Assembly (NCBI RefSeq): GCF_038396765.1
Contig: NZ_CP150096.1
Location: 5,501,001-5,565,000 of the forward strand
Source: Chitinophaga caseinilytica
Lineage (GTDB): Bacteria > Bacteroidota > Bacteroidia > Chitinophagales > Chitinophagaceae
Length of the DNA stretch: 64,000 nucleotides
Reading direction: 5' to 3'
How positions within the stretch are numbered: position 1 is the first letter of the stretch; the number at the start of each line of letters is the position of its first letter. Under the pieces are notes generated by a model. That model had not been told where the DNA came from. It did not search any database and saw only the letters and a list, made by a program, of their open reading frames with translations. A program made the position numbers and the translations under genes. Of the stretch, positions 26,173 to 33,807 are shown one piece after another.

Positions 26173-26529
26173 AGCGATAATCGCGGACAGAAGTCAACTG
26201 CCTTGTGCATTACTTCCTTACAACCTGTCTGTTGATTTGAGTAAGACAACTATCGACTGTCCGCAACTACCTATTGAGTTCAACTTTCAACTTTCCTTTA
26301 TCATCTGTTTGTTTCCTGGAATTAGATAACCGCAGACAGTTGACAATCGCGATGTGCATTACTTCCTTTACCTGTCTGTTGAGTCGAATAATCATCAACC
26401 ATCCGCAGCTATCTTCTATATGGTCAACTGAGCGATAACCACTGACAGATGACAGTTGCCGGTGCATTACTTCCTTCCAACCTGTCTGTTGATTTGAATT
26501 CAACAACTATCATCTGTCTGCGGGATCGC
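26173..26529. repeat. Three-copy dyad repeat with GTGCATTACTTCCTT core
   Basis: The invariant 15-mer GTGCATTACTTCCTT occurs at 26205, 26354 and 26462, each followed within 0-3 bp by ACCTGTCTGTTGA. Each core is flanked by inverted arms built from CAACTRTC/GACAGTTG octamers (for example GCGGACAG near 26183 with CTGTCCGC near 26256, and GACAGATGA with TCATCTGTC in the third copy). On the minus strand each core reads as AAGGAAGTA followed by ATG. It has no recognised mobile-element gene and is AT-richer than its neighbours. A dispersed Bacteroidota-type repeat is the likely explanation. Confidence 0.7.
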
Positions 26530-26531
26530 CG

Positions 26532-27938
26532 TTATTGGTAGCCGCCGCCGAGCGACCGGTACAGGTCTACCATGGCGGTGAGGCGTTGGCGTTTTACGTC
26601 TGCCTGGGTCAGTTCTGCCTGGAGGCTGGTGCCTTGTGCGTTGATGACTTCCAGGTAATTGGCCAGGCCGCTGCGGAACAGCAGGCGGGCGTTGTTCACG
26701 GCCTGCTGGGTGGTTTGGAAGCGGGAACCGGCGATGGTTTGCTGTTGCTGGAGTTTATCCAGCTGCACCAGCGCGTCGGTCACTTCCCGAACGGCAACGG
26801 TCACTGATTGTTTGAACCGGATAGCGGCCTGGTCGCGGTCGTTCTTCGCGATTTCCAGCTGGGTTTTCAGCCGGCGTTGCTGGAAGATCGGCTGCGCGAT
26901 GTTGCCTGCCACCGTTCCGAAGAGCGAATGCCCCTGGAACCATTTCCCGATTTCGTAGGCGTTCAGGCCACCGTTGGCCGTGAGGCTGAGCGTGGGGTAC
27001 ATGGCCCCCTGTGCGGCGCCTACGTTGGCGTTGGCAGCTTTGAGCCCCATTTCGGAGGCTTTCACGTCGGGCCGGTTGGCGATCACCTTGGCGGGAACGC
27101 CGGTCTGGAGGCTGTCCCACACCTGATAGCCGTACAGCGAAGCGCTTCTGTTCACGGTGCCGGGCAGTTCGCCCATGAGGATGCGGATGGCGTTTTCCTG
27201 GATGGTGGCGGCCTGTTCCAGCTGCGGGATGAGCAGTTCTGCCAGTTGCTGTTGCGCTACGGCTTGCTGAACGGCCAGTTCGGTCACTTCGCCGGCCGTT
27301 TTCTGCATGCGGATCATTTGCACGATGGTGTCGCTCAAAGCGGCGTTGCGTTTGGCGATATCGAGCTGCGCGTCGAGCATGAGGAGGTTAAAGTAGCTGT
27401 TGGCTACCTGGGCCACGATGCCGGTTTGCACGGCGCGGGCGGCCTCGAATGTCTGGAGGTACTGCGCCAGTGCGGCTTCCTTCTGCCGGCGGATCTTGCC
27501 CCATACATCGATTTCCCAGGAAAGGCCGACGCCGAGGGTGTAATCCTCGATATGGTCGGTTTTCAGGAAGTTGTTGAGGCTAAGCCCGTTGAGGCTGTTT
27601 TTGGAAGGGAACGACGTGTTGGCCGCTGCGTTGGCGTTGATGGAAGGCAGCATGGCTGCTTTCGCCTGTTTCACGTAGGAAGAGGCGGCTTCGATCCGTT
27701 TGAGCGCCAGCTGGAGGTCGAAGTTGCTGTTGAGCGCGGTGCCGATCAGCTCCTGGAGGGCGGGATCGGGGAAGAACTGCTTCCAGGGCGCCGCTCCGAC
27801 TGAACTGTCTGCCGCGGCCGTATTGCCGAACTGCGCGGGCAGCGGGGTCTCCGGCCGCTGGTAGTCTTTGCCCACCTTGCAGGCGGCCAAAGATGCGGCA
27901 GAAAGTATAGCTATTAAGTATTTTGAATATTGCGTCAT
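26532..27938 (-). CDS. RND efflux outer-membrane lipoprotein (TolC/NodT family)
   Basis: A 468-residue OprM/NodT-type lipoprotein. The lipobox SLAAC gives lipidated Cys20, followed by the family start KVGKDYQRPETPLP. The paired OEP domains show NSNFDLQLALKRIEAA, LSWEIDVWGKIRR (the diagnostic W-E-x-D-x-W-G-x-x-R pattern), NRPDVKASE and the final helix LEVINAQGTSLQAELTQADV. It forms the outer-membrane duct of the AcrAB-type pump encoded immediately upstream, with a 17-bp gap. Its GC content (about 63% in a sample line) is well above that of the pump genes (about 50%). Confidence 0.93.
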   Translation of the reverse strand: MTQYSKYLIAILSAASLAACKVGKDYQRPETPLPAQFGNTAAADSSVGAAPWKQFFPDPALQELIGTALNSNFDLQLALKRIEAASSYVKQAKAAMLPSINANAAANTSFPSKNSLNGLSLNNFLKTDHIEDYTLGVGLSWEIDVWGKIRRQKEAALAQYLQTFEAARAVQTGIVAQVANSYFNLLMLDAQLDIAKRNAALSDTIVQMIRMQKTAGEVTELAVQQAVAQQQLAELLIPQLEQAATIQENAIRILMGELPGTVNRSASLYGYQVWDSLQTGVPAKVIANRPDVKASEMGLKAANANVGAAQGAMYPTLSLTANGGLNAYEIGKWFQGHSLFGTVAGNIAQPIFQQRRLKTQLEIAKNDRDQAAIRFKQSVTVAVREVTDALVQLDKLQQQQTIAGSRFQTTQQAVNNARLLFRSGLANYLEVINAQGTSLQAELTQADVKRQRLTAMVDLYRSLGGGYQ

Positions 27939-27955
27939 AATTGCCTTGATTTTAC

Positions 27956-30900
27956 TTATACGGTTGCTTCTTCCATTTCCATCTCCATCTCTTCTTCATA
28001 AACTCTTAAGCCGGGGCGGCCGGTTATTTTTTCCTGTAAGAACTGGAATATCACATACAGCACAGGAATGATAAATACACCCAGGATCACACCGGTCAAC
28101 ATACCGCCGATAGCGCTATAACCAATGGAGTGGTTACCAACCGCGGAACCTTTGGACACAAATACCAGGGGTATCAGACCTACGATAAAGGCGAATGAAG
28201 TCATCAGGATGGGACGCAGCCTGGCTCTTGCCCCGGCCAGCGCCGATTCGAGCAAGCCCATGCCGTTGCGCCGCCGCTGCAATGCAAATTCTACTATCAG
28301 GATGGCGTTCTTCGCCAGCAAACCTATCAACATGATCATACCAATCTGTACGTAGATGTTATTGTCCAGACCGGCAAAACCGATGAAGGCAAATACACCC
28401 AGGATACCTGTCGGGATGGTCAGGATAACTGCGAGCGGCAATACATAACTTTCGTATTGAGCTGCCAGCAGGAAGTATACGAACAGGATGCTGAGCAGGA
28501 AGATGTAGATCTGCTGGTCGCCGGCGGAGATCTCTTCGCGTGTCGCACCTGTCCATTCGTAACCATATCCTTGCGGCAACGCCGTTTTAGCGGTCTCTTC
28601 AATAGCTTTGATCGCATCACCAGTACTGTAACCCGGCTTGGGCGTACCGTTGATGGTAACGGCATTGAACATGTTGTTGCGGGTCACTGTTTCAGGACCG
28701 TACACACGCTTGAGCGACACCATTGATTTTACCGGTACCATCTCGCCCAGGCTGTTCTTCACGTAAATACCATCCAGAGAGTTGACGTCGGTACGATACG
28801 GTACATCGGCCTGCGCTACAACACGATAGTACTTTCCGAAACGGTTAAAGTCAGAAACATAGCTGCTACCGTAATATATCTGCATGGTCTGCATCAGATC
28901 GGTAACGGATACGCCTAATTGTTTGGCCTTGAAATTATCCACTTCTACCTTATACTGGGGGTTACCCGCGGAGAAGGTGGTGAAGGCCGCGCCAATTTCC
29001 GGTCTTTGCATCAATGCTCCGATAAAGGCCCAGGCGTTGTTACCCAGCTGGTCCAGCGGGCGCCCCTGTTTATCCTGCAGCATGAACTCAAAACCGCTCA
29101 CGTTACCAAAACCCTGCACCGTAGGGAAGTTGAAGAAGAAGGCACCGGCATCTTTCAGCTCGCTTGCAGGTCCATACATCATACCGGTGATCTGGTCGAT
29201 GTTATCTACTTCACCCCTTTCACCTTTGTCTTTCAGACGTACAAACCCTGCGGCATAAGGAGATGCGGCGGCATTGCTGATGAAGTTAAAACCGTCCACC
29301 GTCCAGGTATGTTTCACAGACGGGAACTGGCGAAGCTTTTCGTCTATTTTAGACGTTGACTTATGCGTTCTGTCCAGTGAGCTGCCCGGAGGCGTGTTCA
29401 GCGCATATAATACGAAGCCCTGATCTTCCGTAGGAATAAATCCTGTAGGTGTCTTCCGGACCAGTATAAAAGATGCGATGGCTACGATCACCAGCAGACC
29501 AATGGCAATTGCTTTCCGCTTGATCAGGAAATTAAGGCTCTTGATATACCGGTTCGTCATGGAACGGAAACCGGCGTTAAAGGCATTAAAGAAGCGGCTT
29601 CCAAAGCCCGTTTTCTGTCCATGCTCGCCGTGTTCAGGTTTTAAGAACAAGGCGCACAGCGCGGGGCTCAGGGTCAATGCATTGATCGCGGAGATCATGA
29701 TAGCGATCGCCAGCGTAAATGCAAACTGCCTGTAGAACACACCTGCGGGACCCTCCATAAAACCAACGGGTATAAATACCGCCATCATCACCAGGGTAAT
29801 GGAAATCACCGCGCCTGATATTTCATCCATCGACTTCAGGGTAGCTTTTCTTGCGGGCCATCGCGTTTGTTCCATCTTGGCGTGCACCGCTTCCACAACG
29901 ACTATCGCATCATCCACCACGATACCGATTGCCAGTACCAGGGCGAACAGGGTGAGCAGGTTAATGCTGAAACCAAATAGCTGCAGGAAGAAGAATGTGC
30001 CTAAAATGGCCACGGGTACTGCAATAGCAGGGATCAACGTAGAACGGAAATCCTGCAGGAAGAGGTATACCACGAGGAATACCAGCAAAAATGCGATGAT
30101 GAGCGTTTCACGAACCTGGTGTATAGACGCGTCCAGGAAGTCCTTGGCGTTGTACATCACCACCGTCTTCACACCGGTAGGAAGCGTGGCTTTAAAATCC
30201 ACCAGCAGATGCTCGATGTTATCAAGGATCTCATTGGCGTTGGATCCGGCAGTTTGAATAATAGCAAAACCTGCCGCAGGTTTGCCATCCAGCAGGTTGT
30301 TCGCTCCGTAGTTGAGCGCCCCGAATTCGATACGGGCCACGTCTTTCAAACGAAGCATGGAACCATCGCTGTTGGCCTTGATAACAATATTCTCGTAGTC
30401 TTCGTTCAGGCTCAGCTTGCCTTTGTATTTCAATACGAACTCAAAGGTTTCCGTGCTGTTTTCGCCCAAACGGCCGGGGGCGGATTCAATGTTCTGATCC
30501 CTGATCGCGTTCAACACGTCCTGCGGGGCCAGGTTATTGGCTGCAAGGCGGTCGGGCTTTAACCAGATACGCATGGAATAGTCCTTGGCGCCGAAGATCT
30601 GCGCCTGGGCTACGCCGGGCACACGTTGGATCTGGGGGATCAGGTTGATCTTGATATAGTTTTGCAGGAACTTCTCATCGTATTCCTTAGGGTTTTCGCT
30701 ATACAACCCCATGAACATGATGAAACCGTTCTGCACCTTCTGCGTGCTGATGCCCGCGCTCACCACTTCTGCGGGTAACTGGCTTGTGGCTTTGGACACC
30801 CTGTTCTGCACGTTCACCGCAGCGATATCAGGATCGGTCCCCTGTTTGAAATAGACGGTCAACACCATGCTGCCGTCGTTATTGGAGTTGGAGGTCATGT

Positions 30901-31129
30901 AGGTCATGTTCTCCACCCCGTTCACCGATTCCTCTATCGGGTTGGCCACGGAACGGGCCACTACTTCGGCGTTGGCGCCGGGATAGACGGCCGTCACGGT
31001 CACACTGGGCGGCGCGATGTCGGGAAACAACGTAACCGGCAGGGCAAAGTAGGAGATAATCCCCAATAATAGCAGGATTATGGACACTACCGTTGAAAGC
31101 ACCGGCCTTAATATAAATGTTCTTAACAT
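27956..31129 (-). CDS. RND multidrug efflux transporter, AcrB-type (HAE1)
   Basis: A 1057-residue pump of full family length. TM1 is at residues 9-28; the porter region opens with LFPDIAPPSVTVTAVYPGANAEVV, and TM4 carries the proton-relay pair in LAIGIVVDDAIVVVEAV. The second half has the GFIPTEDQGFVLYALNTPPG strand and the late SFAFIVGLIPLVF...IGYSAIGGM segments. The C-terminus is a short Glu/Met-rich tail. HAE1 pumps export hydrophobic drugs, dyes and detergents using proton influx. It lies between the adaptor and TolC genes of one operon. Codon use and GC content (about 45-55% in sampled lines) differ from the TolC gene and suggest separate recent ancestry. Confidence 0.96.
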   Translation of the reverse strand: MLRTFILRPVLSTVVSIILLLLGIISYFALPVTLFPDIAPPSVTVTAVYPGANAEVVARSVANPIEESVNGVENMTYMTSNSNNDGSMVLTVYFKQGTDPDIAAVNVQNRVSKATSQLPAEVVSAGISTQKVQNGFIMFMGLYSENPKEYDEKFLQNYIKINLIPQIQRVPGVAQAQIFGAKDYSMRIWLKPDRLAANNLAPQDVLNAIRDQNIESAPGRLGENSTETFEFVLKYKGKLSLNEDYENIVIKANSDGSMLRLKDVARIEFGALNYGANNLLDGKPAAGFAIIQTAGSNANEILDNIEHLLVDFKATLPTGVKTVVMYNAKDFLDASIHQVRETLIIAFLLVFLVVYLFLQDFRSTLIPAIAVPVAILGTFFFLQLFGFSINLLTLFALVLAIGIVVDDAIVVVEAVHAKMEQTRWPARKATLKSMDEISGAVISITLVMMAVFIPVGFMEGPAGVFYRQFAFTLAIAIMISAINALTLSPALCALFLKPEHGEHGQKTGFGSRFFNAFNAGFRSMTNRYIKSLNFLIKRKAIAIGLLVIVAIASFILVRKTPTGFIPTEDQGFVLYALNTPPGSSLDRTHKSTSKIDEKLRQFPSVKHTWTVDGFNFISNAAASPYAAGFVRLKDKGERGEVDNIDQITGMMYGPASELKDAGAFFFNFPTVQGFGNVSGFEFMLQDKQGRPLDQLGNNAWAFIGALMQRPEIGAAFTTFSAGNPQYKVEVDNFKAKQLGVSVTDLMQTMQIYYGSSYVSDFNRFGKYYRVVAQADVPYRTDVNSLDGIYVKNSLGEMVPVKSMVSLKRVYGPETVTRNNMFNAVTINGTPKPGYSTGDAIKAIEETAKTALPQGYGYEWTGATREEISAGDQQIYIFLLSILFVYFLLAAQYESYVLPLAVILTIPTGILGVFAFIGFAGLDNNIYVQIGMIMLIGLLAKNAILIVEFALQRRRNGMGLLESALAGARARLRPILMTSFAFIVGLIPLVFVSKGSAVGNHSIGYSAIGGMLTGVILGVFIIPVLYVIFQFLQEKITGRPGLRVYEEEMEMEMEEATV

Positions 31130-31206
31130 GATAAATTCACTTTTAGATCGTAAGTAAAATTTGATGCTTGCATGTCATACTTTACAGGTAAAGTATGGCC
31201 TGTTAC

Positions 31207-32388
31207 TTACAATGTTTTTGATTTAAGCACACTGTCTGCCGATACCGGCTGCGGTGCGATGACTGCCCCGTCCTTTAAATTGCCGGTTCCGGACAGCACG
31301 ATCTTCTCGCCTGCTTTCAACCCGTCGCTTACAAAATAAAGGTTGGCTGTCTTTCCGGAAATCCTGATAGGCCTGCTGGCCACTTTGTTGCTGTCTGCCA
31401 CGGTGTATACCAGCACTTTGTCCTGGATCTCGAACGTAGCTTCCTGCGGAATGGTGATAGCAGCGGGAACTTCCTGTGCAAACCTTACTTTGCCCGTGTT
31501 GCCCGTACGCAGTACGCCATCGGGGTTGGGGAAAGTGGCGCGGAAAGTGATGGCGCCGGTGGTCTTATTGAACTGCCCGTCTATCGTCCCTAATTTTCCT
31601 TTCTCAGTGAACGTGCTGTTATCTGCCAGTATCAGTTCAACCGGAGGTGCATTCTTCAGTTTTTCTTCCAGCGTTTTGCCGGGGAAGTTGTTCTTGAATG
31701 TGATGAAGTCCGCTTCGCTCATTGAAAAGTAAGCGTACATTTCGCGCACTTCGGAAAGCACCGTAAGGGGCTGGGCATCGATGTTGCTTACGAGGGCGCC
31801 CACCTTATAGGGGATCCTTCCGATGTAACCGCTTACCGACGCGGTGACCAGGGTATAGCCTACATTGATCCGCGCGCTGCCTGCTGCTGCCTTGGCCTGG
31901 GCCAAAGCGGCTTTTGCTGCCTCATAGTTTGCTTTCGCCGTTTTCAGCTGTACCTCAGAGATCACGTTGCTGGCAACCAGAGGGGTCAGGCGGTCCACTT
32001 CAACCTGCGCCTTTTCAACGTTAGCCTGCGCAGCAAGCTGGTTAGAAGTGGCGCTGTTCAATTGCTCGGCGTATACCTTCGGATCTATTTTAAACAAAGG
32101 CTGCCCTGCTTTTACATAAGCGCCTTCATCTACAAATATTTTTTCGAGGTAGCCGGATACCTGCGGGCGCACGTCTACATTCACCTTTCCTTCCAGCGAA
32201 GCGGGAAACTCCAGGTAAGTGGTAGCCGGGGCCGATGTAACCACCATCACGGGCAACTGCGGGGGACCCTGCTGGGGAGGACCAGCCTGGGGAGATGAGC
32301 AGCTATATAAAAATACAGCCAACATCAGGATGCCTGACAAGTAACCGAGTGGCTTGTGTGTGGTCATTTTTTTGAGCGATAGTTCCAT
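31207..32388 (-). CDS. RND efflux periplasmic adaptor, AcrA-type lipoprotein
   Basis: A 393-residue adaptor. The export signal ends in lipobox FLYSC (Cys30 from the first Met, Cys23 if translation begins at the second Met, MTTHKP). The mature part has the lipoyl half VSGYLEKIFVDEGAYVKAGQPLF, a coiled-coil hairpin (LAAQANVEKAQVEVDRL to NYEAAKAALAQAKAAA) and the second lipoyl half ASVSGYIGRIPYKVGALV. The beta-barrel DGVLRTGNTGKVRF and membrane-proximal domains follow. It couples the AcrB-type pump to the outer-membrane lipoprotein. First gene of the operon; its long upstream region holds two inverted repeats. Confidence 0.94.
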   Translation of the reverse strand: MELSLKKMTTHKPLGYLSGILMLAVFLYSCSSPQAGPPQQGPPQLPVMVVTSAPATTYLEFPASLEGKVNVDVRPQVSGYLEKIFVDEGAYVKAGQPLFKIDPKVYAEQLNSATSNQLAAQANVEKAQVEVDRLTPLVASNVISEVQLKTAKANYEAAKAALAQAKAAAGSARINVGYTLVTASVSGYIGRIPYKVGALVSNIDAQPLTVLSEVREMYAYFSMSEADFITFKNNFPGKTLEEKLKNAPPVELILADNSTFTEKGKLGTIDGQFNKTTGAITFRATFPNPDGVLRTGNTGKVRFAQEVPAAITIPQEATFEIQDKVLVYTVADSNKVASRPIRISGKTANLYFVSDGLKAGEKIVLSGTGNLKDGAVIAPQPVSADSVLKSKTL

Positions 32389-32455
32389 GTGTTATTAGTG
32401 TTATAGTATTTAACGTGAGTCCGGTTTAATCGGCAAGACAGGCCCGTGTTGAACA

Positions 32456-32585
32456 TGTTACCGTTAACAGACCCATGCCTTGGTTTGCTGTATTTCAGAT
32501 GTTTTTTTGTTCGCCATTAATTGTTTCAATACCGTCCGGCCTTATGCACGCGGCATAAGCATTGCTTTTTTTGTAAAAAAGCAAT
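32456..32585. promoter_or_regulatory. Inverted repeats in the region upstream of the AcrA gene
   Basis: Three dyads lie in the 455-bp gene-free region between the AcrA and AraC genes: TGTTA-N4-TAACA at 32456-32469, CTTATGC-N5-GCATAAG at 32541-32559, and a perfect 11-bp pair ATTGCTTTTTT/AAAAAAGCAAT at 32561-32585 around a 3-base loop. They may be operators or leader-RNA hairpins. No convincing gene is seen in this stretch. Confidence 0.4.
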
Positions 32586-32796
32586 AGACATTACGGAAGA
32601 TCCAGACATGGGCGTGCCTGACTATTCAAAACATGGTGTGAAAAAAGGAAAGACTACATACTGCCTGGGCCGCAGTAAAGCTGTAACGATCAGGGTCTTC
32701 AGCGCAAGTTGCTGACCATGCGCTATCGGATACTGTTACAGTTAGGTTACTTAACTTTCATGATCGTAAGAAATTGATGCGTTGCAATTGACACTG

Positions 32797-32804
32797 CAAA
32801 TCTA
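32797..32804 (-). promoter_or_regulatory. Candidate -7 box of the AcrAB/TolC operon
   Basis: On the minus strand this reads TAGATTTG, a perfect TAnnTTTG box just downstream of the AraC regulator stop codon. It would give the pump transcript a leader of about 400 nt containing the upstream hairpins. No -33 TTTG is visible. Confidence 0.35.
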
Positions 32805-32843
32805 TAAAAAGTCACATTTGCTTGTACATTCCTAATCACGGGA

Positions 32844-33731
32844 TTAATTGTACTTTTCGCGGATGCTTTTTTGAAACAAAGCGGGCGTTTGCCCCGTATG
32901 TTTCTTGAAGAACCTGGAGAAGTACGCGTCGTCGTCGAAGTTCAGCTCCCCCGCTATCTGTTTCACGGAGTGTTTTTGCCAGAACAACAGCCGCTTGGCT
33001 TCCATGATCCGCTTGGCGTCGATCACCTGCTTGGCGCTCCGCCCGATGGTATTTTTTACCGTATCGTTGAGATGGCCGGGCGTCACATGCAGCATTTCCG
33101 CATATTCGCTCACCTGCACCTTATCCCGGAAATGCACGTCTACCAGCACCTTGAACTGCACGCCCAGCGAGTTGCCGCCGTAATGCTCCGTCCGGTACTC
33201 CATCCTGTCGGGCCGCGCAATGCGCCCGCAGGCGATGATGAAGGCAGACAGTACGTTGCGGATGATGGGCTCCTTCCGGGGCCGGTCTCCCCGGTACTCA
33301 TGCAGCAGGATCCTCGCAAACGACAACAGCTCCTGCAACTGGTGGTCTTCCAGGTGGAGGATGCTGTCCTTGAATATGCACTGCCAGCAACTGAGCACGC
33401 CGAGCGTTTCCGTGATGAGGAAATCCCGGGTGAAGTACATGGCCAGCACTTCCGCGTCCGCGCTTCTGTCGTGCTGGTGGATCTGGTCCGGTTCCAGCAT
33501 GATCAGCGCGGGCGCCTGTATCGTATGTTTTTCGAAATCAATGTATTGCGTGACACTTCCCTTGAGGAGGATGTCAATGGTATATCCATCGTGCCGGTGC
33601 GGGGATGCGATCCCTTCCCAGTCGATCTCCTTCAAGTTGGCCAGGTGGATCATGAACTGCGATCCTTCTTCCGCAAGCGGAGAATCCTGCACGCTCACCA
33701 GGGGTATATGGTTGTACTTTGTCAGTTGCAT
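32844..33731 (-). CDS. AraC family transcriptional regulator
   Basis: A 295-residue regulator. The N-terminal part (about 1-150) is a cupin-like ligand or dimerisation domain (SPHRHDGYTIDILLKGSV, IMLEPDQIHQHDRS). The C-terminal AraC domain (about 190-295) has two helix-turn-helix units: VSEYAEMLHVTPGHLNDTVKN and VKQIAGELNFDDDAYFSRFFKKHTGQTP. The family usually activates a neighbouring operon. Here it lies directly upstream of, and in the same direction as, the AcrAB/TolC-type pump genes, so regulation of drug efflux is a reasonable inference. A near-match -7 box (TATCTTTA) lies upstream. Confidence 0.92.
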   Translation of the reverse strand: MQLTKYNHIPLVSVQDSPLAEEGSQFMIHLANLKEIDWEGIASPHRHDGYTIDILLKGSVTQYIDFEKHTIQAPALIMLEPDQIHQHDRSADAEVLAMYFTRDFLITETLGVLSCWQCIFKDSILHLEDHQLQELLSFARILLHEYRGDRPRKEPIIRNVLSAFIIACGRIARPDRMEYRTEHYGGNSLGVQFKVLVDVHFRDKVQVSEYAEMLHVTPGHLNDTVKNTIGRSAKQVIDAKRIMEAKRLLFWQKHSVKQIAGELNFDDDAYFSRFFKKHTGQTPALFQKSIREKYN

Positions 33732-33807
33732 GGGTCGTGTGTTTTAAGGTCATCATTCCCGTGCCGACGGTTTTCAATAAGCATAATTTCCGGCTGTAAA
33801 GATAAGG

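Noticed and set aside
26267..26506. 79-codon frame across the dyad repeats
   Set aside because: It reads through two repeat copies on the minus strand and the translated repeats are out of phase with each other, so it is unlikely to be a protein.
26173..26529. CRISPR array
   Set aside because: Three copies only, spacing of 149 and 108 bp, imperfect dyads inside the repeats and no cas genes.
26173..26529. Integron attC sites
   Set aside because: Imperfect palindromes of about 90 bp are present, but no GTTRRRY/RYYYAAC core pair was found and there is no integrase.
32521..32715. 64-codon frame upstream of the AcrA gene
   Set aside because: Starts at TTG in a hairpin, no family, no promoter or ribosome site, and low coding character.
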